Origin: Terrisporobacter othiniensis
Lineage (GTDB): Bacteria; Bacillota; Clostridia; Peptostreptococcales; Peptostreptococcaceae
Direction of reading: 5' to 3'
Assembly (NCBI RefSeq): GCF_000808015.1
Contig: NZ_JWHR01000110.1
Span: 1-53,686 of the forward strand
Length of the DNA: 53,686 bases
Numbering within the stretch: position 1 is the stretch's first letter; the number at the start of each line of letters is the position of its first letter. The notes under the pieces were generated by a model. That model made no database searches. It was given only the letters and a program-made list of their open reading frames with translations, and had not been told where the DNA came from. Both the position numbers and the translations under genes were made by a program. This document shows positions 42,274-51,964 of the stretch, piece by piece.

Positions 42274-43110
42274 ATGATAAAAAAAGAAAATAATATGAAT
42301 GAATACATAAATGATAACTATAATTTAAATGAATTGGAATTAGAAGATAAACCTAAAGAAGATGAAGAAAAAAATAAACCTAAAAATAATGAAAGTAACA
42401 ATATAAAAAATAGTAATATCGAAGAAGATGATGATGACAGTGATAAACTTCAGGATATAAAACAAATGGGAGTTCCTAATATGCCTCCTAACTCAACAAA
42501 AGAAATTCAATGTATAACTATAATAGGAGAGATTGAAGGACATTTTGTAGGAAATCCTCAAAAAAAATCAACAAAATATGAGCATATAATACCTTTGCTA
42601 TATTCAGTTGAAGAAAGTAGCGAAATAAAGGGAATACTTGTTATACTAAATACTGTTGGAGGAGATGTGGAAGCGGGTCTTGCTATGGCAGAATTAATAA
42701 AGAGTATATCTAAAAAAGTAGTCACTTTAGTCCTTGGAGGAAGTCACTCCATAGGAGTACCTCTTGCTACTTCGGGAGATTATTCTTATATAGCTCCAAC
42801 GGCAACAATGATAGTTCATCCAATAAGAACAAATGGATTGGTAATAGGTATTAATGAAAGTTTTGAATACTTTAAAAAAATGCAAGAGAGAATAGTTGAA
42901 TTTATAACAAGAACTTCTAACATTGAAAGAGAAGAGCTTAATAAACTGATGCATGCAAAAGATGAACTTATTACTGATGTGGGAAGTGTTTTGATTGGTA
43001 AGGAAGCCGTTGAATGCGGCCTTATAGATGAAGTGGGTGGACTAAAAGAAGCTCTAGCAAAACTAAGAGAGTTAATAAAAGAAGATAACAAAAATGAAGG
43101 AAATAAATAA
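42274..43110 (+). CDS. tepA: ClpP-family serine protease TepA/YlfB
   Basis: A 278-residue ClpP-fold protein. The first 75 residues are a highly charged, Asn/Glu/Lys-rich segment without fold. The protease domain has ILNTVGGDVEAGLAMAELI, the nucleophile in GGSHSIGVPLATSGD (Ser near residue 157), and the His in TMIVHPIRTNG. In Bacillus TepA has been tied to spore-protein (SASP) degradation and precursor translocation. It lies between aspartokinase and spoIIIE, as in B. subtilis. Whether it assembles as a ClpP-like barrel cannot be seen. Confidence 0.92.
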   Translation: MIKKENNMNEYINDNYNLNELELEDKPKEDEEKNKPKNNESNNIKNSNIEEDDDDSDKLQDIKQMGVPNMPPNSTKEIQCITIIGEIEGHFVGNPQKKSTKYEHIIPLLYSVEESSEIKGILVILNTVGGDVEAGLAMAELIKSISKKVVTLVLGGSHSIGVPLATSGDYSYIAPTATMIVHPIRTNGLVIGINESFEYFKKMQERIVEFITRTSNIEREELNKLMHAKDELITDVGSVLIGKEAVECGLIDEVGGLKEALAKLRELIKEDNKNEGNK

Positions 43111-43113
43111 GAT

Positions 43114-43143
43114 TTGTTTAAAATAAGTAATATGTGATATAAT
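43114..43143 (+). promoter_or_regulatory. Promoter of spoIIIE
   Basis: TTGTTT (43114-43119), 18 nt, extended -10 TGATATAAT (TATAAT at 43138-43143). Transcription would begin near 43150, before the leader hairpin. Confidence 0.6.
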
Positions 43144-43155
43144 GATTTAATAATT

Positions 43156-43190
43156 AAAAGTGTTAATGTATACCATTAACACTTTTAAAT
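43156..43190 (+). terminator. Hairpin with T-run in the spoIIIE leader
   Basis: Perfect stem AAAAGTGTTAATG (43156-43168) / CATTAACACTTTT (43174-43186), five-base loop, and AAATTTTAAT beyond. It lies after a promoter and before spoIIIE, so it may act as an attenuator. Alternatively it terminates tepA, in which case the promoter call is wrong. Confidence 0.6.
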
Positions 43191-43273
43191 TTTAATGAAT
43201 TTATAATTTATTTGGCTTGTGGATGAATTATAAATTTGAATTGATAAGGGATAAGAAATAAGAGGTGAGATTG

Positions 43274-45718
43274 GTGGCTAAGAAAAAAAGTAAAGGCGCT
43301 AAGAATAAAAAGTATAATAAAGATAAAATGATGGTATCTGGAGAATACTACAATCTAGTAACTGTATTTGTGGGCATATTTCTATTATATAGCTTAAACT
43401 CAAATTCAATGGGCCTTATAGGACAATTTATACAAGACACTTTTAAAGGGTTATTTGGAGCTCTTGCCATAATTATTCCATTACTAATAATAATTATAGG
43501 CATTCTTGGATTTTTTGAAAGAAATGAATATGTATATAGAATGAAAAAAAGTAAAACAGTCTATATTTTTATAGTCTTTTTATTTATTTTTTATGGGTTA
43601 TTTAATGCAAGAAAAATACCAGTAGATAATCCTCTAAAAGCTAATATGTATGCAGATGTTATGCAAATGGGAATAGATGGAAGTGGTTGCGGCCTAATTA
43701 CATCAACAATAGCATACTTCATTAAGGCAGTGTTTGGATTAACAGGAGGATGGTTAATTAGTATATTTGTTTTGTTCATTACAGTAATGTACACATTTAA
43801 TATATCCCTAAAAGACATGATAGAAGCTATTAGTAATAAGTCTAATAAAATAAAAAGTGGAAATGTAAATGTAAAAGATAAGATGTCAAACTTAAAAGAA
43901 TCTGCAATTAATTTAGTAACTGAGGAAGTTGACGAAACTACTCAAATGGGTAAAAATAAAAAAGGTTTCTTAAAGAATATTTTTGATAAAAATGATAAAA
44001 ATGAAAAAATAGAAGATACTTTAGTTGAGTCTTCATCTGATTTTGATGACGAAGATAAAACAATAAAAATTGTAGGATTCAATAAAAGTGATGATGATTA
44101 CTTAGAAATTTTAGAAGGTACAAATAGTATGCCAGAACTAGACGTACTTAAAGACCTTCAAAATACAAATCCTAATGTGAAAATGAGCAACACAATGAGC
44201 GGTACAATGAATAATACTAAAAATAATGTAAGTATTGAAAAAACTGCTCCAATGAATTTAGGAGATACAAATGATTTACAGATTAATAGTCAATCAAATT
44301 ATGAAAACTACACAAAGCCAGGTTTAGATTTATTAACTAAAATTGGACATAAAGGTAATGAAAATGATAAGAGAAAGGCATTAGAAAATGCATCTTTATT
44401 AATCAAAACATTATCTAATTTTGGCGTTGATACAAAAATGGGTCAAGTAACTTTAGGTCCTACTATAACAAGATATGAAGTGCAACCAAATCCAGGAGTT
44501 AAAGTAAGTAGAATTGTAAACTTATCAGATGACATAGCTCTTTCTTTAGCTGCAAAAAGTATAAGAATAGAAGCTCCAATACCAGGTAAAAGTGCTATAG
44601 GAATAGAAGTTCCTAATGATGAGCCTCAAGTTGTGGGGCTTAGAGATGTACTTGGAAGTAAAGAATTTAAAGAAGACTCATCATCGCTAGCCATAGGACT
44701 TGGAAAAGATATAAGTGGTAACCCAGTTATTGCAGATATTGGTAAAATGCCACATTTACTTGTTGCAGGAGCTACGGGTTCAGGTAAGTCAGTTTGTATA
44801 AATACAATAATAAACTCTGTATTATATAAAGCTACACCGGAAGAAGTAAAATTATTACTTATAGATCCTAAGGTAGTTGAGCTTGCTCATTATAACGGAA
44901 TACCTCATTTACTATCACCAGTAGTGACAGATCCTAAAAAGGCAGCTAATGCTTTAAATTGGGCAGTAGTAGAAATGAATAAAAGATATAAACTATTTGC
45001 TGAGCTAGGGGTTAAGGATATAACAAGCTATAATGAAAAAAGTGAAACTAAGCTTCCTAAAGTGGTAATAATAATAGACGAGTTAGCCGATTTAATGATG
45101 GCTTGTGCAAACGAAGTAGAAGATTATATTTGTAGACTAGCTCAAATGGCAAGAGCTGCAGGTATGCATTTAATTATAGCAACTCAAAGACCTTCTGTTG
45201 ATGTAATAACAGGGGTTATAAAGGCAAATGTTCCATCTAGAATTGCTTTTGCAGTTTCATCACAAACAGATTCAAGAACAATACTAGATATGGGTGGAGC
45301 AGAAAAATTACTTGGAAAAGGCGATATGTTATTTTATCCACTAGGAGCAGCAAAACCAGTAAGATTACAAGGGGCTTATATATCTGAGGATGATTCTGAA
45401 AAAGTAATAAACTTTGTAAAAGGCCAAGTAAAAGAAGAAATTAAATACGAAGAAGAAATAATACAAACTATTTCAAAAACTGCTAACATCAAAAACAATG
45501 ATGTGGATGAATTCTTAGAAGACGCTATTGCCTTTGTAGTACAAAGTGGGCAAGGATCATCTTCTATGTTGCAAAGAAAGTATAAAATAGGATTTAACAG
45601 AGCAGCTAGACTAATCGATTCGATGGAAGAAAGAGGAATAGTTGGGCCTAGTGAAGGAAGTAAGCCTAGAAAAGTACTAATAACAATGGAAGAATTAGCA
45701 AAATTAGAAGGTGAATAA
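43274..45718 (+). CDS. spoIIIE: DNA translocase FtsK/SpoIIIE
   Basis: Septal DNA pump of about 814 residues. Four N-terminal membrane helices (about 20-40, 57-78, 92-110, 150-172) are followed by a charged linker (to about 350). The RecA-like motor has Walker [11 protein letters not shown] near 499 and Walker [37 protein letters not shown] is the family signature. The C-terminal gamma winged helix ([31 protein letters not shown]) reads KOPS/SRS DNA motifs. Start GTG 43274 is chosen (AGAGGTGA 6 nt upstream); TTG 43271 is an alternative. Confidence 0.95.
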   Translation: MAKKKSKGAKNKKYNKDKMMVSGEYYNLVTVFVGIFLLYSLNSNSMGLIGQFIQDTFKGLFGALAIIIPLLIIIIGILGFFERNEYVYRMKKSKTVYIFIVFLFIFYGLFNARKIPVDNPLKANMYADVMQMGIDGSGCGLITSTIAYFIKAVFGLTGGWLISIFVLFITVMYTFNISLKDMIEAISNKSNKIKSGNVNVKDKMSNLKESAINLVTEEVDETTQMGKNKKGFLKNIFDKNDKNEKIEDTLVESSSDFDDEDKTIKIVGFNKSDDDYLEILEGTNSMPELDVLKDLQNTNPNVKMSNTMSGTMNNTKNNVSIEKTAPMNLGDTNDLQINSQSNYENYTKPGLDLLTKIGHKGNENDKRKALENASLLIKTLSNFGVDTKMGQVTLGPTITRYEVQPNPGVKVSRIVNLSDDIALSLAAKSIRIEAPIPGKSAIGIEVPNDEPQVVGLRDVLGSKEFKEDSSSLAIGLGKDISGNPVIADIGKMPHLLVAGATGSGKSVCINTIINSVLYKATPEEVKLLLIDPKVVELAHYNGIPHLLSPVVTDPKKAANALNWAVVEMNKRYKLFAELGVKDITSYNEKSETKLPKVVIIIDELADLMMACANEVEDYICRLAQMARAAGMHLIIATQRPSVDVITGVIKANVPSRIAFAVSSQTDSRTILDMGGAEKLLGKGDMLFYPLGAAKPVRLQGAYISEDDSEKVINFVKGQVKEEIKYEEEIIQTISKTANIKNNDVDEFLEDAIAFVVQSGQGSSSMLQRKYKIGFNRAARLIDSMEERGIVGPSEGSKPRKVLITMEELAKLEGE

Positions 45719-45721
45719 AAT

Positions 45722-46780
45722 TTGAAAACAATTAAAATAGAAGATGCTTTAAAGCTGGAAAAAACCATTTTTATAGATGTTAGAACAGAAAAAGAATATT
45801 TAGATGATCATATACTAAATGCTTATAATATGCCGTTATTTGATAATGACGAGTATTGTGAGGTAGGTACTATATATAAACAAGAGGGAAAGCATGAAGC
45901 CATAGATAAAGGTTTTGAATTTGTTTCTCCAAAGCTAAAGGATATGTATAAAGTAGTAAAAGAATTATCAAAAGAATATGAACATATAGTAATATACTGT
46001 GCAAGAGGTGGAATGAGAAGTGGATCTGTAGCAAATTTACTTGCATCCATTGGAATTGATTTGTACAAATTAGAAGGAGGATATAAATCTTATAGAAATT
46101 ATGTACTAGATTATCTAAGTACAATAATGGATAAAAAACAATTTATAGTTCTTCATGGATTAACTGGAGTTGGAAAGACAGAGTTACTAATAGAATTAGA
46201 TAAAAATAATATAGATATAGTAGACTTAGAATATATGGCAAGAAATACTGGCTCTGTTTTTGGATTTATAACATATGATGAAAAACCACCAACTCAAAAA
46301 ACTTTTGAAACTAGAATATTTGAATCATTATTTTTCTCAAAAAGTGATTACTTGTTTATAGAAAGTGAAAGTAAAAGAGTAGGGCATGTACTTGTTCCAA
46401 ATGATATATATGAAGGCATAATAAGAGATGGCTATCATATACTTGTAGAATGTGATATAAAAGATAGAGTAAAAAGACTTTGCAAAGATTACATCTACGA
46501 TAGAAATGAAGAAAATATACAAGCTTTAAGAGGATGTATAAGTACATTTAGAAAAAGACTAGGAAATAAAACTGTAGATGAATACTTAGAATTACTGGAT
46601 AATGAACAATATGAAGAGTTAGTTGAAAAGTTTTTAGTGTTTTACTACGATCCTCTTTATATGCACTCAGTAAACCAATATAAATATAACGACGTAATAA
46701 AATTTGAAGACATAAATGACATAACAGAAAAATTAATAAGTTTTCATAAGACAGCAGTGGAAGGAGTTAAACAATGTTAA
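45722..46780 (+). CDS. mnmH: tRNA 2-selenouridine synthase MnmH (SelU/YbbB)
   Basis: A 352-residue enzyme that converts 2-thiouridine at tRNA wobble U34 to 2-selenouridine through a geranylated intermediate, using selenophosphate. The N-terminal rhodanese domain holds the catalytic C93 in YCARGGMRSG. A P-loop domain follows with HGLTGVGKTELL near 147, then NTGSVFGF and FESLFFS segments as in YbbB. It is 3 nt after spoIIIE and overlaps rimO by 7 nt, so it is embedded in this operon. It needs MnmA-made s2U34, and mnmA is at 3.5 kb. It implies selenium use; selD is not in the window. Confidence 0.92.
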   Translation: MKTIKIEDALKLEKTIFIDVRTEKEYLDDHILNAYNMPLFDNDEYCEVGTIYKQEGKHEAIDKGFEFVSPKLKDMYKVVKELSKEYEHIVIYCARGGMRSGSVANLLASIGIDLYKLEGGYKSYRNYVLDYLSTIMDKKQFIVLHGLTGVGKTELLIELDKNNIDIVDLEYMARNTGSVFGFITYDEKPPTQKTFETRIFESLFFSKSDYLFIESESKRVGHVLVPNDIYEGIIRDGYHILVECDIKDRVKRLCKDYIYDRNEENIQALRGCISTFRKRLGNKTVDEYLELLDNEQYEELVEKFLVFYYDPLYMHSVNQYKYNDVIKFEDINDITEKLISFHKTAVEGVKQC

Positions 46781-48111
46781 AAATAGCACTAGAATCTTTA
46801 GGTTGTTCGAAAAACCTAGTAGATGCAGAAATAATGATGGGTATATTAAATAAAAAGGGATATAAACTTACAGGAGATTTTGAGGATGCAGATGTAATAT
46901 TAGTAAATACATGTGGATTTATAGAATCAGCAAAACAAGAATCTATAGACACAATAATAGAATTTGCTAATCTTAAAGAAACTGGAAACTTAAAGTTACT
47001 TATTGTTACAGGGTGTTTAGCTCAAAGATACTCAGATGAATTAAAAGAAGAAATTCCTGAAATAGATGCAATAGTAGGTACAGGAAGTTACCAAAATATT
47101 GATGAAATATTAGAAGGACTACAAAAAGAAAAACAAATAGTTAGCTTAAATGATATAGAAGTTGTTTACAATGAAAATCTACCAAGATATGTTTCTACAC
47201 CAGAATATATGGCTTACTTAAAAATAAGTGAAGGGTGTGACAAGCACTGTACTTACTGCATAATACCTAAATTAAGGGGTAAGCAAAAAAGTAGAAAATT
47301 AGAAGATATAGTGGCTGAAGCTAAAAGTTTAGTGCAAAATGGAGTTAAAGAGCTTGTAGTTATAGCACAGGACTCTACAATGTATGGTTCTGATATATAT
47401 GGAGAAGCAAGACTACCACAGTTACTAGAAGAGCTAGCTAAAATAGAAGGCGCAAAATGGATAAGAATAATGTACTCATATCCAGAATCAATAACAAAAG
47501 AATTAGTAGATGTTATAAAAAGAAATGACAATATTTGTTCTTACTTTGATATGCCAATACAACATGCAAGTAACAAAATATTAAAATTAATGAACAGACA
47601 AACTACTAAAGAAGAATTATTATCTAAAATAAATATGATTAGAAGTGCTATACCAGATGCAACACTTAGAACCACACTAATAACAGGTTTCCCAGGTGAA
47701 GATGAAAAAGATTTTGAAGAACTTGTGGAATTTGTTAAAAAAGTTAAGTTTGATAAATTAGGTGTGTTCCCTTATTCAAGAGAAGAAGGAACTGCAGCAG
47801 ATAAGCTTCCTAATCATTTAGAACAAGAAGTAAAAGAAGAAAGAAGAGATGTTATAATGATGATTCAACAAAGCATCTCAGAAGAAATAAATCAAAGTAA
47901 AATAGGTAAAACATACGAAGTACTAATAGAAGAACAAATTGAGGACAATGTATACATTGGAAGAACTCAATACGATGCAGAAGAAATTGATAGTATAGTA
48001 TATGTAAAATCACATACTACTCTAGATCCAGGAGAATTTGTGGATGTTAAAATAAACACTGCATTAGAGTATGATTTAATGGGGGATATACAAGATGAAC
48101 TTACCAAATAA
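46774..48111 (+). CDS. rimO: Ribosomal protein S12 methylthiotransferase RimO
   Basis: Radical-SAM enzyme of 445 residues that methylthiolates the S12 Asp near the decoding site. The N-terminal UPF0004 domain has LGCSKNLVDAEIM, NTCGFI and TGCLAQRY cysteines for the auxiliary cluster. The radical-SAM motif CDKHCTYC lies near 155-162, and a C-terminal TRAM domain begins VLIEEQIEDN. LGCSKN (not GCQMN) favours RimO over MiaB. The start overlaps mnmH and the end overlaps pgsA by 17 nt. Confidence 0.94.
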   Translation: MLKIALESLGCSKNLVDAEIMMGILNKKGYKLTGDFEDADVILVNTCGFIESAKQESIDTIIEFANLKETGNLKLLIVTGCLAQRYSDELKEEIPEIDAIVGTGSYQNIDEILEGLQKEKQIVSLNDIEVVYNENLPRYVSTPEYMAYLKISEGCDKHCTYCIIPKLRGKQKSRKLEDIVAEAKSLVQNGVKELVVIAQDSTMYGSDIYGEARLPQLLEELAKIEGAKWIRIMYSYPESITKELVDVIKRNDNICSYFDMPIQHASNKILKLMNRQTTKEELLSKINMIRSAIPDATLRTTLITGFPGEDEKDFEELVEFVKKVKFDKLGVFPYSREEGTAADKLPNHLEQEVKEERRDVIMMIQQSISEEINQSKIGKTYEVLIEEQIEDNVYIGRTQYDAEEIDSIVYVKSHTTLDPGEFVDVKINTALEYDLMGDIQDELTK

Positions 48112-48637
48112 ATTAACACTACTTAGAATTTTGTTAATACCGGTATTTATAATTATAATGATGCTAGATATTCCAAATCATTATTTAATAGCCTGTTTAA
48201 TATTTGTTGTTGCATCGATAACAGATGCATTAGATGGCTATATTGCAAGAAAAAATGATTTAGTTACTGACTTTGGAAAGTTTATGGACCCTTTAGCAGA
48301 TAAATTATTAGTAATATCAGCTCTTATATGTATGATAGAATCAAGCTTAGTTGCAGGATGGATGGTTATTATTATAGTTGCAAGAGAACTTACTGTAAGC
48401 ATTTTAAGAGCTATAGCTGCGGCTGATGGAAAAGTTATAGCTGCCAGTGGTGGAGGAAAAATAAAAACAATAAGTCAGATGTTAGCAGTAATAATATTAC
48501 TGCTTGGTGCTAACTTAAGTAATAATTTATTATTACAAGTTGGAACAATATTTATGTTAATTGCAACATTTTTCACTTTATATTCTGGAGCAGATTACTT
48601 ATATAAAAATAGGAAATTATTTATGAATAGTAAATAA
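48095..48637 (+). CDS. pgsA: CDP-diacylglycerol-glycerol-3-phosphate phosphatidyltransferase
   Basis: Integral membrane enzyme of 180 residues that makes phosphatidylglycerophosphate. The CDP-alcohol motif DALDGYIARKND...FGKFMDPLADK is intact (D-G-x2-A-R-x8-G-x3-D-x3-D). NLPNKLTLLRILLIPVF opens the protein as in the family. About five to six hydrophobic helices are present. Its start overlaps rimO by 17 nt, and a strong terminator follows. Placement before recA is common in Firmicutes. Confidence 0.95.
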   Translation: MNLPNKLTLLRILLIPVFIIIMMLDIPNHYLIACLIFVVASITDALDGYIARKNDLVTDFGKFMDPLADKLLVISALICMIESSLVAGWMVIIIVARELTVSILRAIAAADGKVIAASGGGKIKTISQMLAVIILLLGANLSNNLLLQVGTIFMLIATFFTLYSGADYLYKNRKLFMNSK

Positions 48638-48656
48638 CTTAAGAATAGTAAATAAA

Positions 48657-48697
48657 TCAAAAATCCTTCCTTGATTAAATTCAGGAAGGATTTTTTT
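48657..48697 (+). terminator. Intrinsic terminator after pgsA
   Basis: AAATCCTTCCTTGA and TCAGGAAGGATTT pair with one bulged T, followed by T7. Confidence 0.92.
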
Positions 48698-48836
48698 AAA
48701 AAAATAAAAAATATTCGTATAAAAGTTTACATATAAGTTTATAAATATAAATGTAGGCCTCTAGATAGAAAGTAATTTATAATATATGTGAAGACAAACC
48801 TTTATTGCAGAGTTTTGAGATAAAGATCAAATTCAA

Positions 48837-48865
48837 TTGACTAAGAAAGTTTTATAGGATATAAT
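48837..48865 (+). promoter_or_regulatory. recA promoter
   Basis: TTGACT (48837-48842), 17 nt, TATAAT (48860-48865). The start would be near 48872. This excludes translation from the ATG at 48873 and supports the internal start at 48915. Confidence 0.8.
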
Positions 48866-48879
48866 AAATATAATGCATA

Positions 48880-48891
48880 GAACAAATGTTT
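48880..48891 (+). promoter_or_regulatory. LexA (SOS) box of recA
   Basis: GAAC-AAAT-GTTT, preceded by A and followed by G, matches the Firmicute SOS box form GAAC-N4-GTTC/T with one arm imperfect. It lies just downstream of the predicted start, where LexA would block recA transcription. lexA is not in the window. Confidence 0.75.
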
Positions 48892-48914
48892 GCGAAAAAG
48901 GAAGGATGAATAAG

Positions 48915-49943
48915 ATGAGTATAGAAAAAGAAAAATTACAAGCACTTAATCAGGCTTTAGGAAAAATAGAAAAAGACTTTGGTAAAGGATCTGTTATGAG
49001 ACTTGGGGAGGCAACATCAATGAATATAGATGTAATATCTACAGGTTCTATAGGACTAGATATTGCAGTAGGTATAGGTGGACTTCCAAAGGGGAGAATA
49101 GTTGAAATATACGGGCCAGAATCTTCAGGTAAAACAACGGTTGCACTTCATACAGTAGCTGAAGCACAAAAAAATGGAGGTATAGCAGCATTCATAGATG
49201 CAGAGCATGCTCTAGATCCAGTATATGCAAAAGCTTTGGGTGTAGATATAGATAATTTAATCATTTCACAACCAGATACAGGAGAACAAGCTCTTGAAAT
49301 AACAGAAGCTTTAATAAGATCTGGTGCCATAGATATAATAGTAGTTGACTCAGTTGCAGCTTTAGTTCCAAAAGCAGAGATTGAAGGAGAAATGGGAGAC
49401 TCTCACGTTGGTCTTCAAGCAAGACTTATGTCTCAAGCTTTAAGAAAGTTAACTGGTTCAATAAAAAAATCAAACTGTGTAGCAGTATTTATAAACCAAT
49501 TAAGAGAAAAAGTTGGTATAATGTTTGGTAATCCAGAAACTACAACAGGTGGACGTGCTCTTAAATTCTACTCATCAGTAAGACTTGATGTAAGAAGAAT
49601 AGATAGCATTAAACAAGGAGATAAGGTACTTGGTAATAGAACAAGAGTAAAAGTTGTTAAAAACAAAGTAGCTCCTCCATTTAAACAAGCTGAATTTGAT
49701 ATAATGTATGGAGAAGGAATATCTAAAATAGGTGATTTACTAGATATAGCAGCAGATGTTGATATAGTTAAAAAATCAGGTTCATGGTATGCATACAATG
49801 ATATAAAACTTGGACAAGGTAGAGAGAATGTTAAGAAATTCTTAGCCGATAATATGGACTTGACTGATGAAATAAATGCTAAGGTTAGAGCACATTATAA
49901 TCTTGATAAAGCAGTTGTGGAAGAAGATAGTGAAATTGAATAA
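48915..49943 (+). CDS. recA: Recombinase RecA
   Basis: A 342-residue ATP-dependent strand-exchange protein that also triggers LexA cleavage. Walker [10 protein letters not shown] lies near 67-75, the Walker B region is [23 protein letters not shown], and the L2 loop [18 protein letters not shown] is intact. The C-terminal tail is acidic (VVEEDSEIE). ATG 48915 has AAAGGAAGG at 9-nt spacing; the longer frame from 48873 would run through the LexA box. It is single, between pgsA and rny. Confidence 0.98.
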   Translation: MSIEKEKLQALNQALGKIEKDFGKGSVMRLGEATSMNIDVISTGSIGLDIAVGIGGLPKGRIVEIYGPESSGKTTVALHTVAEAQKNGGIAAFIDAEHALDPVYAKALGVDIDNLIISQPDTGEQALEITEALIRSGAIDIIVVDSVAALVPKAEIEGEMGDSHVGLQARLMSQALRKLTGSIKKSNCVAVFINQLREKVGIMFGNPETTTGGRALKFYSSVRLDVRRIDSIKQGDKVLGNRTRVKVVKNKVAPPFKQAEFDIMYGEGISKIGDLLDIAADVDIVKKSGSWYAYNDIKLGQGRENVKKFLADNMDLTDEINAKVRAHYNLDKAVVEEDSEIE

Positions 49944-49971
49944 TAAAAATAAATACACCCCTCCTATAAAC

Positions 49972-50000
49972 TTGACATGAATTAGAAAAAATTATAAAAT
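49972..50000 (+). promoter_or_regulatory. rny promoter
   Basis: TTGACA (49972-49977), 17 nt, TAAAAT (49995-50000). It lies in the 178-nt gap after recA; no recA terminator was recognised there. Confidence 0.75.
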
Positions 50001-50121
50001 TAAAAGAGGATAAAATATTTTAAATTATGATGATTTTATTTAAAGTATTCCAAGATTATAGATAAAGAAACTTTATTAAATTTAAAACTTGGGCCTTCTA
50101 GTTAAAAAAGGCATAATTTAA

Positions 50122-51708
50122 ATGATGTTAAAGAATAATATTGATATTTTGGGATTATTACAAAAGGAGGTGGATGTCATAGAAATAATAGCAAGCATAG
50201 TTGGTTTAGCTATTGGTATTATAGTTGGATATTTTGTTAGAAAAAACATATCTGAAACTAAAATTGGTGAAGCTAAAGACTTAGCCAAAGATATAATAGA
50301 TAAAGCAAATAAAGACTCAGAAACAATAAAAAAAGAAAAATTATTAGAAGCAAAAGAAGAAATTCATAAATGGAGAACTGACGCTGAAAATGAACAAAAA
50401 GAAAGACGTAAGGAAGTACAAAATTACGAAAGAAGAGTTCTTCAAAAAGAGCAATCAATAGAAAGAAAACAACAAAATTTAGAAACTAAAGAAACAACTT
50501 TAAATGAAAAGTTAAAAGTAGTACAAAGAAAAGAAGAAGAAATAGAAGAAATAAAAACTAAGCAACTTGAAAAGCTTGAAGATATATCTGGAGTTACTTG
50601 TGAAAAAGCTAAAGAAATAATTCTTACTAATGCTGAAAGAGAAGTAAGACATGAAATGTCTATAATGATAAAAGATATTGAAACACAAGCTAAAGAGGAA
50701 GCTGAAAAGAAATCTAGAGAGATAATAGGCTATGCTATCCAAAAATGTGCAGCAGATCATGTTGCAGAAACAACAGTAACTGTTGTTAATTTACCAAATG
50801 ATGAAATGAAGGGGAGAATAATAGGTAGAGAGGGAAGAAATATAAGGACTTTAGAAACTTTAACAGGTATAGATCTTATAATTGATGACACTCCAGAAGC
50901 TGTGATTTTATCAGGTTTTGATCCTATTAGAAGGGAAGTAGCAAGAATAGCTTTAGAAAAGTTAATATCAGATGGAAGAATACATCCAGCGAGAATAGAA
51001 GAGATGGTAGAAAAAGCAAGAAAAGAAGTTGATAATATCATCAAAGAGTTTGGAGAACAAGCTACTTTCGAAACTGGGGTACATGGATTACATCCTGAGT
51101 TAGTTAAATTACTTGGTAGATTAAACTACAGAACAAGTTATGGACAAAATGTATTAAAACACTCAATAGAAGTTGCTCATATAGCAGGAATTATGGCTGC
51201 AGAAATTGGTGCAGATATAAAATTAGCTAAAAGAGCTGGATTACTTCATGATATAGGTAAGGCAGTAGACCATGAAATGGAAGGAACTCATGTTGAAATA
51301 GGTATGGATTTACTTAGAAGATACAAAGAATCTAAGGATGTTATACATGCAATGAGTACTCATCATGGAGATTATGAACCACAAATTGTTGAAGCGGTTC
51401 TAGTTACAGCAGCAGATGCAATATCAGCAGCTAGACCAGGAGCAAGAAGAGAAACTCTAGAAGCTTACATTAAGAGATTAGAAAAACTTGAAGAAATAGC
51501 TAACTCTTATGAAGGTGTAGAAAAATCTTATGCAATACAAGCTGGTAGAGAAATTAGAATAATGGTTAAACCAGATAGCGTAAATGATGAAGAGCTTCAT
51601 TTATTAGCTAGAAATATGACTAAACAAATTGAGGACGAGCTTGAATATCCGGGTCAAATAAAAGTAAGTATAATAAGAGAAACAAGAGCTATAGAATATG
51701 CTAAATAA
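50122..51708 (+). CDS. rny: Ribonuclease Y
   Basis: Membrane-anchored endoribonuclease of up to 528 residues that starts bulk mRNA decay. An N-terminal helix ([18 protein letters not shown]) is followed by a long charged coiled coil (to about 200). A KH domain has [25 protein letters not shown] near 230, and the HD domain has [12 protein letters not shown] near 376. The annotated ATG 50122 has only a weak Shine-Dalgarno. AAAGGAGGTGG lies inside the frame at 50163-50172 with no ATG or TTG in frame behind it, so the true start is unclear. A terminator follows. Confidence 0.95.
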   Translation: MMLKNNIDILGLLQKEVDVIEIIASIVGLAIGIIVGYFVRKNISETKIGEAKDLAKDIIDKANKDSETIKKEKLLEAKEEIHKWRTDAENEQKERRKEVQNYERRVLQKEQSIERKQQNLETKETTLNEKLKVVQRKEEEIEEIKTKQLEKLEDISGVTCEKAKEIILTNAEREVRHEMSIMIKDIETQAKEEAEKKSREIIGYAIQKCAADHVAETTVTVVNLPNDEMKGRIIGREGRNIRTLETLTGIDLIIDDTPEAVILSGFDPIRREVARIALEKLISDGRIHPARIEEMVEKARKEVDNIIKEFGEQATFETGVHGLHPELVKLLGRLNYRTSYGQNVLKHSIEVAHIAGIMAAEIGADIKLAKRAGLLHDIGKAVDHEMEGTHVEIGMDLLRRYKESKDVIHAMSTHHGDYEPQIVEAVLVTAADAISAARPGARRETLEAYIKRLEKLEEIANSYEGVEKSYAIQAGREIRIMVKPDSVNDEELHLLARNMTKQIEDELEYPGQIKVSIIRETRAIEYAK

Positions 51709-51710
51709 TA

Positions 51711-51739
51711 AAAAGGAGAGTTTTGCTCTCCTTTTTTTA
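51711..51739 (+). terminator. Intrinsic terminator after rny
   Basis: AAAAGGAGAG (51711-51720) pairs with CTCTCCTTTT (51726-51735), five-base loop, T7. Confidence 0.92.
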
Positions 51740-51782
51740 TTATAAGGAAACTATATGTTATCTGTTTTGGAGATGACATATA

Positions 51783-51864
51783 TTTGTGACTTGAGCAACA
51801 GGAGAAGCTACTAGCGACATGAAATGTTTCGTAGACGTAGTAGCTCAGGCGAAGTGGCTTTTTT
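51783..51864 (+). repeat. Palindromic intergenic element
   Basis: This 82-nt stretch opens with TTTGTGACTTGAGCA, identical to 4986-5000. It holds an 8-bp perfect inverted repeat (AGCTACTA 51806-51813, TAGTAGCT 51838-51845), an inner ACAT-GAA-ATGT hairpin, and a GGC plus T-run ending (51856-51864) like a terminator. No ORF with a proper start is seen. It may be a dispersed repeat or a small structured RNA. Confidence 0.55.
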
Positions 51865-51964
51865 GTTGTAAAAAAGTTAATTAATTATAACAAAATGTAT
51901 ATATTTGATAATATAGTAAAATATATGTTTAAATGATATAATTACTATAAAGGGGGAATGTAAA

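Noticed and set aside
48873..48914. Longer N-terminus of RecA
   Set aside because: It starts at the predicted transcription start and runs through the LexA box. The normal RecA start MSIEKEK has the Shine-Dalgarno.
51755..51814. 19-codon ORF after the rny terminator
   Set aside because: It is very short, overlaps the palindromic element, and has no recognisable features; chance is sufficient.
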